Made by a program: the position numbers and the translations under genes. DNA of 64,000 nt, taken from positions 74,462,001 through 74,526,000 of the forward strand of contig JBITNC010000001.1 in the NCBI GenBank assembly GCA_050084985.1, written 5' to 3'. The stretch is from Nageia nagi. Taxonomy: Eukaryota > Pinophyta. Below are positions 34,363 through 46,487 of the stretch, one piece after another. Under the pieces are notes generated by a model. That model was not told the origin of the DNA. It searched no databases and saw only the letters and a list, made by a program, of their open reading frames with translations. Each line of letters starts with the position of its first letter. The first letter of the stretch is position 1.

Positions 34363-36345
34363 GTGATTTTTGATGAAGGGGGAAAGAATGATGGTCATCC
34401 AAAATTCATAGAAGAGGTTGGACCAGCCAATGAAGATTCTTCTAATAAGCCCAATAATGCAAATGTTGAGCCCACAAATGGCCAAGGCCAAGAGAGTCCT
34501 TCTTCATGTTACACACCAAGTACCTCAAGCCCACCAAATCCATTGAGTCAAGCAAAAGAAAATATTAAAAAGTGGAAGAGAATTTTGGCAAATCATCCTA
34601 CTTCTAATATTTTAGATACAAATTTCACTAAGAGACTCACAAGAAGTCAAGCAAAAGAGATGGAAAATGTTGTATTTAGACTTGAAAATTTGCATATGTA
34701 TGGAGATGATGAAAATGAAGATCATAGTGGTGATATTGTCAATTATGCACTTATGACTAGCATTGATGTTGAGCCCTCTTGTTTTGAAAATGCTTGTACT
34801 AATGATTTGTGGATGAAGGCAATGGAGAAAGAAATGCATTCTATTGAAAAGAATGAAACTTGGGAGCTTGTGGAGCTTCCAAAAGATAAGAAATGTATAG
34901 GTTGCAAATGGGTCTACAAGACCAAATACAATAGTGATGGAACTATTGAAAAGCACAAAGAAAGGCTTGTTGTAAAGGGGTTCAAGCAAAAATATGGCAT
35001 TGATTATGAAGAGACTTTTGCACCGGTAGCAAGACAAGAGACAATCAGGTTGGTCCTTTCTTTGGCTGCCCAAAAAGGGTGGAAAGTAATGCACATGGAT
35101 GTGAAAAGTGCATTTTTGAATGGCTACTTGCAAGAAGAGGTTTATGTGGAACAACCTCAAGGTTTCATCATAAAATGAAAAGAGCATCTAGTCTACAAAT
35201 TGAAGAAGGATTTGTATGGCCTAAAGCAAGCACCAAGGGCATGGTATTCAAGAATAGATGGCTACTTTTAATAATATGGTTTCCAAAGGAGCAAGAATGA
35301 ACCTACCCTCTACATCATGAAGCAAGGTATTGATCTTATACTTGTTTGTTTATATGTTGATGATTTGATTTATATGGGTAGTTCTTCTAAATTGAATGAT
35401 GAATTCAAAAGGAAAATGATGAATGAATTTGAAATGAAAGACTTGGGTCTTATGCACTACTTCTTAGGATTGGAAGTATATCAATGTAATGATGAAATCT
35501 TTGTATGTCAAAGCAAGTATGCTAAATATATGTTGTTGAAATTTGGTATGGAAAGTTGTAAACCACTCCCCACTCCAATTGCTCATGGTGAGCTTCTTTG
35601 TAAGGATGATGGGGGAGTGAGAGTCAATGTAACCACTTATAGATCCATTGTAGGGAGTCTTATGTTTCTCACAAACACTAGGCCTGATATTGCATTTGCT
35701 ACATCACTTGTATCTAGATATATGGGTGATCCATTTGAGTCACACATGAAAGCAGCAAAAAGAATTCTAAGATATGTTCAAGGAATAATTGATTTTGGCA
35801 TCCACTACATCAAACATGGGAGTGTCAAACTTGTTGGCTATAGTGATTCAGATTGGGGGAGCAACATTGATGATAGGAAGAGTACATCCAGATAATGCTT
35901 CAGTCTTGGTTTAGGTATGATAACATGGATTTCAAAGAAACAAAGTATGGTGGCTCTTTCATCTACCGAAGCAGAGTATATTGCAATCACAAGTGCTAGT
36001 GCTCAAGCATTGTGGTTAAGGAAGATTCTAGAAGAGCTTTGTGAGATTCAAAGTGGTGCTACTATTTTGTATTGTGACAACAAGAGTGCCATCCAATTGG
36101 CATAAAATCCAATCCATTATAGCAGGTCAAAGCATTTTGATATGAAGTATCACTTCATAAGAGACATGGTGGAGAAGAAGATAGTGGAGCTTAGACATAT
36201 TAATACTTTAGATAATGTGGCTGATATTTTTACCAAAGCTATTGTAAAAGCTCAATTTTTGAAGCTAAGGAACTTCCTTGTAAGTCCACTTAGCATCAAG
36301 GGGGAGCATGTTGGAAGTATTTCTAACATTATTCCTAAGTCCTAA
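34363..36345 (+). pseudogene. D reverse transcriptase and RNase H
   Basis: RT shows ETWELVELPKDKKCIGCKWV, MDVKSAFLNGYLQEEVYVEQ, a TGA at 35176 where Gly is expected, [20 protein letters not shown], and catalytic YVDD at 35353-35364. Other copia motifs are SLMFLTNTRPDIAFATS and the RNase H pieces SDSDWGSNIDDRKST, ALSSTEAEYIAI and LYCDNKSAIQLA. Stops occur at 35176, 35270, 35893 and 36103, all in one frame. The end KGEHVGS overlaps the purine tract. Confidence 0.95.
36298..36308 (+). other. D polypurine tract
   Basis: AAGGGGGAGCA immediately precedes the 3' LTR start TGTTGG. Confidence 0.85.
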
Positions 36346-36583
36346 GTTATTATAATTAATTAATTAGGCCTAAAATATTTTCCTAAGTATCTAGGTCTAA
36401 GTATTTTTAGCTTATTGTTATAACAAGTAATTTTTCATGTAGTGATCTAAAGGTGATACGTATAGTGTGAGTTATTCATGAGAATATTATTCTCAACTTA
36501 TTATTTTGTCTTGTAATGGTTTTCTTAAGCCTATAAATATGTAACTCATTTTGTGTAATATCAAGAATATTATGGATCTTTCA
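36309..36583 (+). repeat. D 3' LTR (275 bp)
   Basis: It starts TGTTGGAAGTAT and ends GGATCTTTCA, followed by the duplication AAGCC. The TATA box CTATAAATAT lies at 36531-36540. It keeps the canonical TG lost from the 5' copy. Confidence 0.95.
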
Positions 36584-37420
36584 AAGCCTTGGTGTCCTCC
36601 CTAATCAAATGTGCTTCCATTCCCAAATCTAGATGAGGAGGGAAGATGTCATCCCTCATCATTATCTCAATCAGATCTCTAGTAACTCTTTATAAACCAA
36701 CACTAGCAAAGTTAAGCCCGAAGAAAAAATTATCCCATCCTCATGCATCCTCTTAAGCTCATTGCATAACTTCGAGGGGAATAACACCCTAGAAGAGTTT
36801 GGATATATATGTGTCATGATGATGACCATCATGAAGATTACTCTCACCTTGTAGATGCCTCTTTTATATACATCCTCATAGTTGAAACAATTGATCCCCT
36901 AATGTAGTCTCTACCAGTTCTTCCCAATCAATCTTGATACTATTATATATTAGCCTATCTTTGATCTATGTTTAATCATGGGCTCTTTCTCTATGGGGAT
37001 CCTAAATATCTATCATATGTCATTGAGAGTGATGGTGCACTCTCTTATGGGTAGTAAAAACATATTGGTGGAGGCATCCCACCTCTCCATTAACATGGTG
37101 ATATATCCACTATCATAATTCATAGGATTCATCATCCTAATGTAGCCAATCCTAACCAAGAAAATACATTTTGAGTCCCCATTAATCATGGTGGTTTATA
37201 AGATACCCCAAATAGACTTAAAGTGGTGATACATGTCCACTCACTCATCCCCCTATTAGAAATCATAAAAATTCATAAAATGTTAGAAATACCTTGATCT
37301 TAGGTAGTTTCCTCTCCTACTAGGGTGAAATGTGGGATGCCTTGACATTTCCAAGTTGAAAACATGGGGAACCCTAGCACTTTCCTCTAGGAAATACTAG
37401 GACCCCTTGTGTTTCCACTT
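36584..37420 (-). pseudogene. A1 antisense plant-mobile-domain-like gene, 5' portion
   Basis: Read on the minus strand, this gives RIGYIRMMNPMNYDSGYI, ERWDASTNMFLLPI and ECTITLNDI followed by IFRIPIEKEPMI. That is the W-T-F-L-P-GE-TITL-DV-ILGLP-EP pattern of the plant mobile domain (MAIN/MAIL-type) family. The same motifs occur in A2 on its antisense strand (47410-47620). The downstream part lies at 10930-12018, split off by D. Several stops and frameshifts occur. In Arabidopsis MAIN and MAIL1 act in silencing and genome stability; the role of element-borne copies is unknown. Confidence 0.6.
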
Positions 37421-38114
37421 TTCCATCCTATTTTACCATATATCTTATCCAAATTCCTCTTTTTTCATATCCTACCAACTTGTCTATATTTTTTTTTGGT
37501 ATTCTACACTTTTTTCCATTTATTTTAGCTAATTTATATTCAAATTTACCCTTCCCATGTTATTTTTCCTAATCGAGATTGGTTGTGTAATTAAATTAAA
37601 TTAAAATCTAACAAAATTATAGGATTAGAGTTTAACAAAATAGGCCAACGGCCAACCTAAGTGCTTGTGGCCTATTTTGATAGTGGGGTCACTATGCCAT
37701 GTTAACTGTATCATCTAAACAAGAGGATGTGGTAAGGTCAGAGCTCAATCAATAATAATGGATAAATTAAAATGATCCAAGTCATCATGTCCCTATATTT
37801 TTATAGCCTATTCAATCAAAAGCACCATCTCATTTTCTACCTAGCCCTATATGCAATAATATTTTTATAATACTATGGCATTTTTTAAATGCAATCATAT
37901 TTCTAGAATTCTATGGTATTTCTAAAAATGCTATCGCATTTTTTTCTCTTGCTCCATATTCTATCCTTTCTCCTCCCTTTCCCTATGTAATGCATCCTCG
38001 TGCATCTAAGGGGGATCATACATATCAATTAAGGTAGTTAGCTATCACATCACACTTAGTTCATATTATAAAAAGTAGATTTTTGCATTGCATTTAACCT
38101 AGGCAAAATCCAAA
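37421..38114 (+). other. A1 segment between antisense gene and 3' LTR
   Basis: This AT-rich non-coding region is collinear in reverse complement with A2 at about 46510-47160 (shared: AATTAATTA tracts, CTAGCCCTATATGCAATA-like words). It would hold the promoter of the antisense gene. No coding signal is seen. Confidence 0.55.
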
Positions 38115-38130
38115 TCAAAAAGGGAAAAAA
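38115..38130 (+). other. A1 polypurine tract
   Basis: CAAAAAGGGAAAAAA lies directly before the 3' LTR start TGTAGATACC. The equivalent in A2 (minus strand) is AAAAAAGGGGTAAAA. Confidence 0.7.
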
Positions 38131-38216
38131 TGTAGATACCAAAATCTAGCATCATATGCTACATTTGGCACAACCATATTTTATCATTAGAATGCTTATT
38201 TTATATATCATTAGTC

Positions 38217-39180
38217 AGGATTACTTTATCAATTTATACATACTTAATAATGCTTCATAAATAATCATTTATTTTCTTATCATAGTTAATTTACAATTAA
38301 TATTTTTATATTAAATATTTTTTATCTTAATCATTTACTTTGGAAATTGTAATATATGTTTATCATATTTATTACATTTTAGTCATAGTCTTATATTTGG
38401 GCAAGTAACATTAGTCATGTTAAATGTATTTTTGATCATAGTCAATTACCTTGGAAAACATAATTATTATTCATCATGCTAATTATATATATATATTTAT
38501 ATTTATATATATACAAGAGGTGTAATCTAGAGCCACTAATCCTCTTGAAGCTATGATCTTGCCCACTAATCACATGACTTAAGGTAAATCATGGGTTCTT
38601 TTCCCCAGTGGGACTTTTTACATGAGGGTTTTTATTCGATCCCCACAAACTAGTCATAATACAATCAAAATGCATCTAAACTATAGTCACGTAGTACCAC
38701 TAGGGATCTATCAAGAGGATTTGAACTTGTGACCTCCTCTTACTGATTTGAATCACTTTGCCACCATGGTGTCCCCTTGGGGATTGCTAATTGTATTTTT
38801 TATCATAATCATATACTTTAAAATTGCAATTAAGCATAGTCACATTTATTGCATTTTGATCATAGTTAATTAGAAAAGGTAATTAGTATTTTTTATATTA
38901 ATTTTGTTTTCAATCATAGTCATGTATGGTTAAAGAGAAATTAAACTTAGTAATGTTTATTGTATTTTGAACCATAGTCATTTACTTCAAAATTGTAAAT
39001 AATATTAGTCATGTTATTTATGATTTTGATCATAGTCATTTATGCCTAAAATATAATTACCATTAATCATTTTGGTTATATGTAATCATTTTCTTTACTT
39101 AGTCAAATATGGATTAATTTAATAGCTTAAATATTTACTTTAAGATATTAATGCTTATCACATTAATATGGTTAATTTAT
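38217..39180 (+). repeat. A-family LTR tandem repeat (about 57 bp unit)
   Basis: Diverged units contain TTTGATCATAGTCATTTACTT and TTAGTCATGTTAAT on this strand. The SINE interrupts one unit. The same array runs on the other strand at about 45890-46360 and 61260-61845. Confidence 0.75.
38489..38784 (-). mobile_element. tRNA-derived SINE
   Basis: This is an insertion of about 296 bp in A1's 3' LTR, flanked by 12-bp direct repeats TGCTAATTATAT (38477-38488) and TGCTAATTGTAT (38785-38796) that differ at one base. On the minus strand its head reads AAGGGGACACCATGGTGGC, with an A-box-like TGGCAAAGTGA (38753-38763) and a B-box-like AGTTCAAATCC (38717-38727), 25 bases apart. The far end is a TA-rich tail. 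Internal RNA polymerase III boxes, a variable-length target duplication and a simple tail are the marks of a SINE. No coding capacity. Confidence 0.75.
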
Positions 39181-40214
39181 TTATTGTTAATTTGTAAGAA
39201 AATAGGTTGACAAAATTTACACATCACCTTGCCATATCATTGATGATTCATCCAACATGAAAGTAAAAAGATTTGAGACTGTAGTTATAAATTTATGAGT
39301 CATTGCTTATGTTCCAAATATGCTCAATAGATAAGAGATAAGAAAAATGAATGATCATGTTCCTAATTTATCTCAAATTAATTAGGATCAAGTCTAATTC
39401 AAATCTAATTTGAATATAATCAAGAATCAGTCAATCAAAACTTATTTTGGATTGAAATTCATATGGATTTTGAATTCAAGAATTTACATGTCATGAAAAT
39501 TTATTTAAGCAAACTCATTTCTCTATTTTTTGTCTAGTAACTTGTACAAACTTTGAGATTTAAATTTTTTATTCATGTATCTTAGAGTGATGAGTTTGAA
39601 GGCTTTCTATATCCAACAATCTCCCATAAGCATTTGAGAAGAGGATTTAGGATTCCTTATCCTTAGGGTAAGCTAGGAATCAATCATTCCAAGTATTATC
39701 TCTCCTATTAGACTAAATACATACCCATCACACTTCTCAATCTTATTTTCATATTCTATATATATATAGGCTTATTTCATCTCATAATCATGAATGAATT
39801 TTGTATCTTATCATTTATGTTTGCAAGTTTTAAAATTCCTAGGTACCTAGCATTTTGAAAAATAAATGTTTTTGAATTTCCAAAAATACTAGGGTCATTG
39901 CATTTCCATAATGAATACAATTTGGGCAAATTTTGGAGTCATCTCTAGATCTAGCCAACTAAGTTAGGTACCCATTCAAAAATTGATATTATTAGGTATT
40001 ATCTAGTACTTTTTAACACCATTTTTGAGTTATTCATGTTCTCTTTATTTAAGTTTAGTTTCATTTAGAAGGATGAATTGAAAAAGCCTCCTTAGTGATT
40101 TTAATCCAATATTTTGTTGTAGTTGGTGCTTATAGGGTCTAGTCTAGCCTACACTTCAACTAATATATGTTTAGATCTGAGTGGTCCTAAAAGGTGTCAC
40201 TTTTATTTGAAATA

Positions 40215-40980
40215 ATACCTAGCTAAACCTATAAAACTTTTGATCTCACTTACATTATTTGGAACTAGCCACTCCATTACTACTTCTATTTTCTTAGGAT
40301 TAATAGCCAAACCATGTTTAAAGGTGATGTATCTAAGATAGTAAATATTAAAGGTCTAAAATTCACAATTACTCAACTTACCATATAGTTTATTTTCTCT
40401 TAGAATTTACAAAGTTATTTTGATATATTGATTATGTTCCTCTATTGACTTAGAATATATCAAAATGTCATTTAGAAAGACAAGTACAAATTGATATAGT
40501 TATTTCCTGAATACACTATTCATGAGATTCATAAAGGCTACTAGTGTATTGGTAAGGCCAAATGAAACACACTGAATTCATAATGACCATACTTAGTCTT
40601 AGATACTATTTTAAAAGTGTTTCAATCCTTAATTCTCATTTGATGATATCTAAACATGAGAGCAATTTTATGGAAGATACTAGCACCCTATAGATGATAT
40701 AAAAGATCATAAATTCTAGGCAAAGGATACCTATTCTTAATGGTCAATTTGTTTAACATATGGTAATATATGCCTCAACATACAATATATCTTTTTGACA
40801 AAAAGGAACAATGTATGCCAAGGAGAACTCTCAAAATAGGTTCTACCTTAGGAATCATCTTAATAAAAAAATCATACTCTCTTATAGGAGGAATTCCTAG
40901 AAGATCATTAGTATATACATCTTGGTATTCCCTAAGGATAGAGTACTATCTTAATAAAATTTTAGATTCTAAACTTCCTT
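40215..40980 (-). pseudogene. F reverse transcriptase remnant
   Basis: On the minus strand the order is NDLLGIPPIREYDFFIKM (before RT), LTIKNRYPLPRIYDLLYHL, RYHQMRIKD, TKYGHYEFSVFHLALP, and at the cut NVSEIKSFIGLARY. The last motif marks the end of RT where gypsy elements usually read GLAGYYRRF. The catalytic motif is not readable, and numerous stops and frameshifts occur. Confidence 0.75.
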
Positions 40981-41233
40981 CATCTGATTCCTTGATCTTG
41001 ATAGTAAAAAATTGGCATTTTATTTTACACAACCTTTTTAATTCAATGGAGGAAATAGGTCTTAGCTCAAAGGGCTTCTTGATGCTATGTAGTTTAATTC
41101 TTTTTCCTTCATGATTAACACCCTAAACCTAATGTTATAGAAACTCTATCCTAGCTTTAGACTAAAAAAGCTAATCAAAATATAGTATAATCTCATAAGC
41201 TAGAAGGTGTACTACATACAATGGTATTTTGAA

Positions 41234-41467
41234 CTAAAACTCAAGAATAAACATCTCTACATTTGGAAAAAATTGAGTTACATTTCTAATTTGACCAGAT
41301 GCAAATTCTACCTTCCAACATTCTTCTAAATTTTCAACCTTAAAAGGTAGTTTACTCATAGTATAAGAATAAATAAAGCTCTTTGTAGTACCACAATCAA
41401 TTAAAATAGAAACTTTTTGGTTATAGATCATACCTTTAAACATGATGGTGGTCATTTCATTTTCCAA
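41234..41467 (-). pseudogene. F protease
   Basis: A 77-residue open stretch reads VSILIDCGTTKSFIYSYTMS, with the catalytic Asp in LIDCGTT, in the form seen in chromovirus-type proteases (LIDSGSTHNFI-like). It then reads VENLEECWKVEFASGQIRN. It lies between the gag zinc knuckle and RT, as expected. Confidence 0.75.
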
Positions 41468-41559
41468 GGCCTACTAATTCATAGCTACATAAATCTTATG
41501 ATTTTATTTATTTTCATAGGGATAGCCTTCCCTTATATTGCAATCTCTAGCTTAGTGGG

Positions 41560-42764
41560 TTCCCTTGTAGTGATAACATCCTCCTTTGGGGTGGGAAGCT
41601 CTAACAAGGATAGATCTATTTTGATTTTTGATAGGGGAATCCTACCTAGGTTTATTTCTATCCTTACCTACATCCTTACTTGGAATAGGGTTTTTATTCT
41701 TAAGGGCTAGCTGAGATGGCATATATTTCTTTTCAAAAGGTTGATCTCCCTTCTTCTTGCCATCCCACCACCTATTTTGATCCTTGTTTGGCTTCCCCTG
41801 ATTCTACCCATCCTAATTCTTTTTTTTAGAGTTGTAGTATTATTCAAAAGCCTCTCTACAAGTTGCTAATTTAATTCCTTCACTCCTATCTATATCATAG
41901 GATTTTTAGATAACGAAGGGGTCAAACTGGCTCATGGTAGTGTTGATTCAAGCATCCAAATCAAATAAAACTTTAGAGTCTTATTTAACTCACTTACTTC
42001 ATTCCTAGCAATATATTTTAGTAATTGGATAAAACTTTTATTATATTCCTCCATTGATAGATTAATCTAAACTAATTTTTGCATATTCATCCCTTTTTTT
42101 TATATGAATTAGTTATTTAGAAACCTTCCCTAGAAGAGTTTCTTAAAATCTACCTAATCAATATCTAAAGACTATTGGTCAGTATCCTCAAGATAGATGC
42201 TCCACCAATCCAAATCTATTTTAGCTAAATGAATACTAGCATAAGCTATGCAAGAATAATCACCACAACCCCTATCATAAAATCAGACACAAACTCTTGC
42301 AACCATCCTTCTACTTGGTGAACATTGCTAATGAACTTAGAAATATGAACATTCTTCATATATTTGGCCAAATCTATTTCTACTTGAGCTTGTATTTATT
42401 TAATAGGAAACAAATAAATTATAACTTGATCATCATCCTATTGGGCCCTTCATAAATATTTTAGATCTTATTATTGTCGTTGCAAATGTTGTCTCATTTC
42501 ATCCATGGAAGCATTTATATTCATAATGGAAACATCTTTCAAACCTAGATTTTGGTCCTGATCATTACCTTGATCTTGCTCATTATCCATAGGGTCATTT
42601 TTAATATTATGGATTATATTTCTCCTAGAAACACTACCATCTCTATGTTCACTTCTTGATCAACCTTGATGCCTACCATGAGGACATCCATGGGGACCAC
42701 CTTTTGGTACATTATTTTAATTATCTCTTGGTATATTTTTTCTATTATGAAGTTGAGGAGGCAT
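41560..42764 (-). pseudogene. F gag
   Basis: An ATG at 42762-42764 (minus) reads MPPQLHNRKNIPRDN. Then come MDEMRQHLQRQ, HISKFISNVHQVEGW-like capsid pieces, and a degenerate zinc knuckle CYHYKGTH-x-ARDC near 41565-41605, with the second Cys read as Tyr. Stops are frequent. Confidence 0.6.
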
Positions 42765-42822
42765 AACCTCTATAATACAAGAGGGTAAGGTTTAAACACC
42801 ATACACCATTAGGCCTAATCAA

Positions 42823-42836
42823 GGCTCTAATATCAA
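42823..42836 (-). other. F primer-binding site (tRNA-Met type)
   Basis: The minus strand reads TTGATATTAGAGCC, matching TTGGTATCAGAGCC with two changes. It lies beside the end of the LTR at 42837. Confidence 0.65.
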
Positions 42837-44801
42837 TATAAAGATCTAAAAAACTTATTACTAGTAAAAAGAGGATTTTTTAAAAAAATTCTTTAATAAG
42901 TGATTTAGTTCACTTCAAAGCATCATTGAATATCTAGGATTTTTACCTTGTGTTGCAGACATGGACATCAACATGGTGGATTTCTTTGTGAAATAACCAT
43001 TGTAAGATCCAAACTTTAGGACCCATGATATATGGAAAGGGAAGGAACTTAATATCCTATCTAGAATAATTATCATGCATGCTCCTTAGGTGTACACTCT
43101 ATGTTTTCCACTTGGGAATTATCTATGTATAATTCTTCTTCCTCTTAAACTCTTTAAGGGAAAAGTGTATTACCTAGAACCATCAGGAGTTGAAGGCTAG
43201 GATCTTCTTAGGCTAGATGTAGATAAAAATAATGCAATTAAAGGATGCCATGCATAGACATTATCCTTTGCATATCTATGGAAATGTCTCATTACACCAT
43301 GATTAATACAACATTATAGGTTGATACAGGGATTAAAGTGCATGCAATGAGGATGATATTTAACACCTAGCTAGTAGGAAAGGAAGAGGTAAACCCTCTA
43401 TTCAATAGATAAAGTTCTAGAAAGATTAATGACCTACATTTTTACCTCTTTAGGCCACCCAAATCGATGCAAAAATGCTACAAATTGATCCCAAAGACTC
43501 TTGTACAATGTGGCTATTGAAATGTCTTCAAAAAATGCATTAACCATTTATTGACCAATAATGATAATCAACCAATTTATCATAACTTAAGAATTTCTAA
43601 AATGCAAAAATACCCATTTTGAAAATACTAAGCCATTGTTAGTAAATGAATAGTTAAATAAATCCCAAAACTTTAACTACTACCTTTAAACCATTTCAAA
43701 GATACCCATTTCTCTAAATATAAGAAGATAGTAAAATGACCAAGATAAGACAAAACACTCAAGAATAATAGTAAAAAACCTTTACACCTATTAAAATAAT
43801 TTACTTAACTAATAAAATTAATTAAGCAAAGGTGTAGACCTTACCAAGTTGATTAAAATCATAAATTGATGCTTCTTACCTTGATAGTCTATAAATAAAC
43901 TGAAGTACTTGATATGAGGCCTCTTCAAGCTAATATACTAGGGAATTATGATTTCCCATCATGCTTTGTCCCTTCCTCTTTGAGATAGTGAGAAAAACTC
44001 TATTCACCAACCAGCTAGTAGACACATCTTCAAATCAAAATCCCCCATTATTGGTTGCCATTAAGAGAACTGTAACAACAATGATCAAAGGATACAATCT
44101 TGGTGAATATTTGATGAATTTCCATAGTTTGATAGATTGATTACATGCTAAAATGAGATTTTAAAAAGGAATTAATTAATTAATTAATTATTAAAACCAC
44201 TCTTAAAAATGAATGAATTTAATTCCACTTCATGCCAAGATGTCATTGATAGGATGGGAAACATTCTTCCATCATTTCCCATGCTCAACTTAAATCAAAT
44301 TAGGGTTAGGAATATTCCATATGAATAACTAGAAGAATTTTGAGGGGTTCATCGAAAAAATGGTGAGAGGAAAGTAATGCACTTAAGGTTTAGGTGGTTG
44401 GATAGGTAATAAACATTAGGATTAGTCTTTAGGTAATAAAATACTAACTTACTATCATAAAAATAATACTAACCAAACTAACATTTAGTTTAGCTTATAA
44501 AATAGATATTTAACTCTCAAATTAACCATTAATCTTCATTAGGTTAGATCACTAACCCTTTATCAATTTCTAACACTTGGGTTAGAATAATTGTAAAATA
44601 ATAATCAAGCAAGGAGGGATAATATAAATATACCTAAATATAAATAGATTGGATGTTTGAATTTCCCCAAACTCTCAATCCTTGATCCAAAACAAGGTTT
44701 AACCTTAAGTTTACAAACATCATAATTGACTATTCCCATGAAAAATATTGAAATATATAATAACTTGAAGATGTAAGATTTCAAAACATATGAAAGGGCC
44801 T
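42837..44801 (-). repeat. F 5' LTR, truncated by A2
   Basis: About 1.97 kb without coding signal lies between F's primer site and the A2 insertion. It holds an AATTAATTAATTAATTAATTA-type tract near 44170. The other LTR of F is outside the window, so the assignment rests on position only. Confidence 0.5.
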
Positions 44802-46487
44802 TGTACAAGATAAAAGTAACCCCTTTTGGGATAACTCAAACATTGAACATTTAACTAGTATGCATAGGATAGAAAAGACCCTATAAGCACAAACTAGAAA
44901 TCAAACTTTATTAAAAACCCTTAAGGAGGCTTCTTAAAGCCATCCTTTTAAATTAAAAGCTAAAATTATCATAATGTAACCAGCTCAAGGTGGTGTTAAG
45001 AAAAACCATAGATTACCTAATGATGTCATTTTTTCGATGATGGTACCTAATGCAGTTGACTAGATCTTGAAATGATGCCAAATAATTCTTTACTAACAAA
45101 ATGTAGTGACCCAAGGCATTTTAGAAATGTAGGGTCATTTCCAAAATGTGAGGGCATTTCTCTATCATAACATAGGGACCTTAGGCATTTCAAAACTTGC
45201 AAATATTCAAGGTAAAATTTTGAAATCAATACATATAACAAGATGAAATATGACTACCTCATAAACAAAATACAATAATAAAGTTAAGAGACAATATGGG
45301 TATGTTTTTGATCTGATGAGAGGAACAAAGTTTAAAATGATTGATTTATAGCTTTTCCCCAAGGCTAATGCTTCCCAATCACTTGTCCAAATGCTTGTGA
45401 GAGATTATTGAATGTAATAGCTTTGAAATTCATCACGTCCAAGACTCAAGAATCAACAAATCAAAAGCCCAATGATTTCCCTAATTTCTAGTTTCAAAAT
45501 GGAGATGAAATCTTGCTTAAATAGATTTCTTAGACATGCTAAATCACCAATCTAGAATCCATATGAATTTCAAATTAAAAATGGTTGTTGCTGGATTGAT
45601 CTTTGATTGAATTCAAACTGGATTTGATTGGAGAAAAATTGGAGATACATCCATTCAATTTAGCTTTCTTTTATCTATTGAGCATATTTGGAGCATAACT
45701 AATGAGTCATCAATCAATGCCTTGAATTTTAGATTTTCCTATTTTCTTGCTAGATGATTCATCAATGACATGGCAAGGTGAGGTGTGAAATCTATTTACC
45801 TATTTTCTTACAAAATAGATAATAAATAAATTAGTTATATTAGTGTGACCAATATTAATAGAACATTAAAATATTTTGACAATAAAACATAAATGATCAA
45901 ATATAATTAACATGACTAATGTTAATTATAATTTTTAAATAAATGAATATGGACTAAAGTAAAATAAATATGAATATATTTAATTGCACTTTAATAAAAA
46001 ATGATCATGATCAAAAACATAATTAATATGACTAATATTAATTATCTTTCCCAAATGACTATGATCAAAATACAATAAACATGACTAAGTTTAATTGTAA
46101 TTTCCAAAATAAATGACTATGATTGAAATGCAATAAACATGATAAGTTAATTGAGATTCCCAAGTAAACAATTACAATAAAAAATACAATAAACATGATG
46201 AAGTTTAAATGCATTTTCCAAAATAAAGGATTATGATTGAAATGCAATAAACTTGACTAAGTTTAATTTTGATTCCTAAGAAAATGATTACGATCGAAAA
46301 TACATTAAACATGAGTAAGTTTTATATGTATTTCCAAAGTAAATGACTATGATAAATAGATATTCAATAATTTATAATTAAGAAAGCATCATAAAATATG
46401 CCCAAATTAACTAAATAGTCAAGCATGCTAATGATAAAAAGGTTTTATGCCAAATGTAGTGCATGTTGCTAAACTTGAGTGTGTACA
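44802..46487 (-). repeat. A2 3' LTR (1686 bp)
   Basis: On the plus strand it starts TGTACAAGATAAAAGTAACC and ends GAGTGTGTACA. It matches 60185-61845 closely, for example CCTATAAGCACAAACTA. It holds about eight units of the 57-bp tandem repeat at 45890-46360. Confidence 0.9.
45890..46360 (-). repeat. A2 3' LTR tandem repeat (about 8 units)
   Basis: Units on the plus strand contain AATGACTATGATCAAAAT and AAACATGACTAAGTTTAATT. Unit anchors lie near 45911, 45975, 46027, 46080, 46137, 46193, 46251 and 46309. The 5' LTR has about ten units. Confidence 0.8.

Larger units (their letters stand above)
12019..36583 (+). mobile_element. D: Ty1/copia element, nearly complete, split by B
   Basis: It has 275-bp LTRs at both ends, a tRNA-Met primer site, gag-pol in copia order (gag, protease, integrase, RT, RNase H), a purine tract and a perfect 5-bp target duplication AAGCC at 12014-12018 and 36584-36588. 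Without the nested B and its duplication it is about 5.95 kb long. It inserted into the antisense mobile-domain gene of A1. The coding region has about five in-frame stops and one frameshift. The LTRs differ at about eight of 275 positions, so it is older than C but much younger than E. Confidence 0.95.
1..40214 (+). mobile_element. A1: Tat-like Ty3/gypsy element, 5' part outside window
   Basis: This is the 3' part of a plus-strand gypsy element. In order it shows the end of RNase H, integrase, a long non-coding 3' region, an antisense plant-mobile-domain-like gene, a purine tract and a 3' LTR ending near 40214. It is recognised by collinear similarity, in inverted orientation, to A2 (44802-61845), which is complete apart from its 5' edge. 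It is interrupted by E (2790-7062), H (about 7604-10015), D (12019-36583) and a SINE (38489-38784). Without these about 8.6 kb of A1 is visible. Its 3' end abuts the reverse transcriptase pseudogene of F, so A1 inserted into F. The 5' LTR, gag and most of pol lie to the left of the window. Confidence 0.85.
38131..40214 (+). repeat. A1 3' LTR with SINE inside
   Basis: It starts TGTAGATACCAAAATC and ends near TTGAAATA (A2 has TTGTACA). It aligns in reverse complement with both A2 LTRs. Without the SINE it is about 1.77 kb. It contains the AT-rich tandem repeat of the family (about 38217-39180). The phrase GTGCTTATAGGGTCT near 40130 is the best-conserved block and lies close to the LTR end. Confidence 0.8.
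40215..44801 (-). mobile_element. F: old chromovirus-like gypsy element, fragment
   Basis: The minus strand carries, in order, a long LTR (to 42837), a tRNA-Met-type primer site, gag, protease and RT, cut at 40215 by A1. The far end of its LTR is cut at 44801 by A2. The remaining pol domains should lie left of A1 and the LTR start right of A2, outside the window. It is very decayed and is the oldest layer seen. Confidence 0.7.

Noticed and set aside
34612-35187. 191-residue minus-strand ORF
   Set aside because: Lies opposite the D reverse transcriptase, whose plus-strand motifs are unmistakable.
37660-37760. tRNA-like words (GGGGTCACTATGCC, AAGAGGATGTGG), also at 46840-46920 on the other strand
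   Set aside because: Shared by A1 and A2 in the same place, so part of the A element and not a new SINE. B-box match is poor.
38480-38516. TA-rich microsatellite as a separate repeat
   Set aside because: It is the tail of the SINE next to its target duplication.
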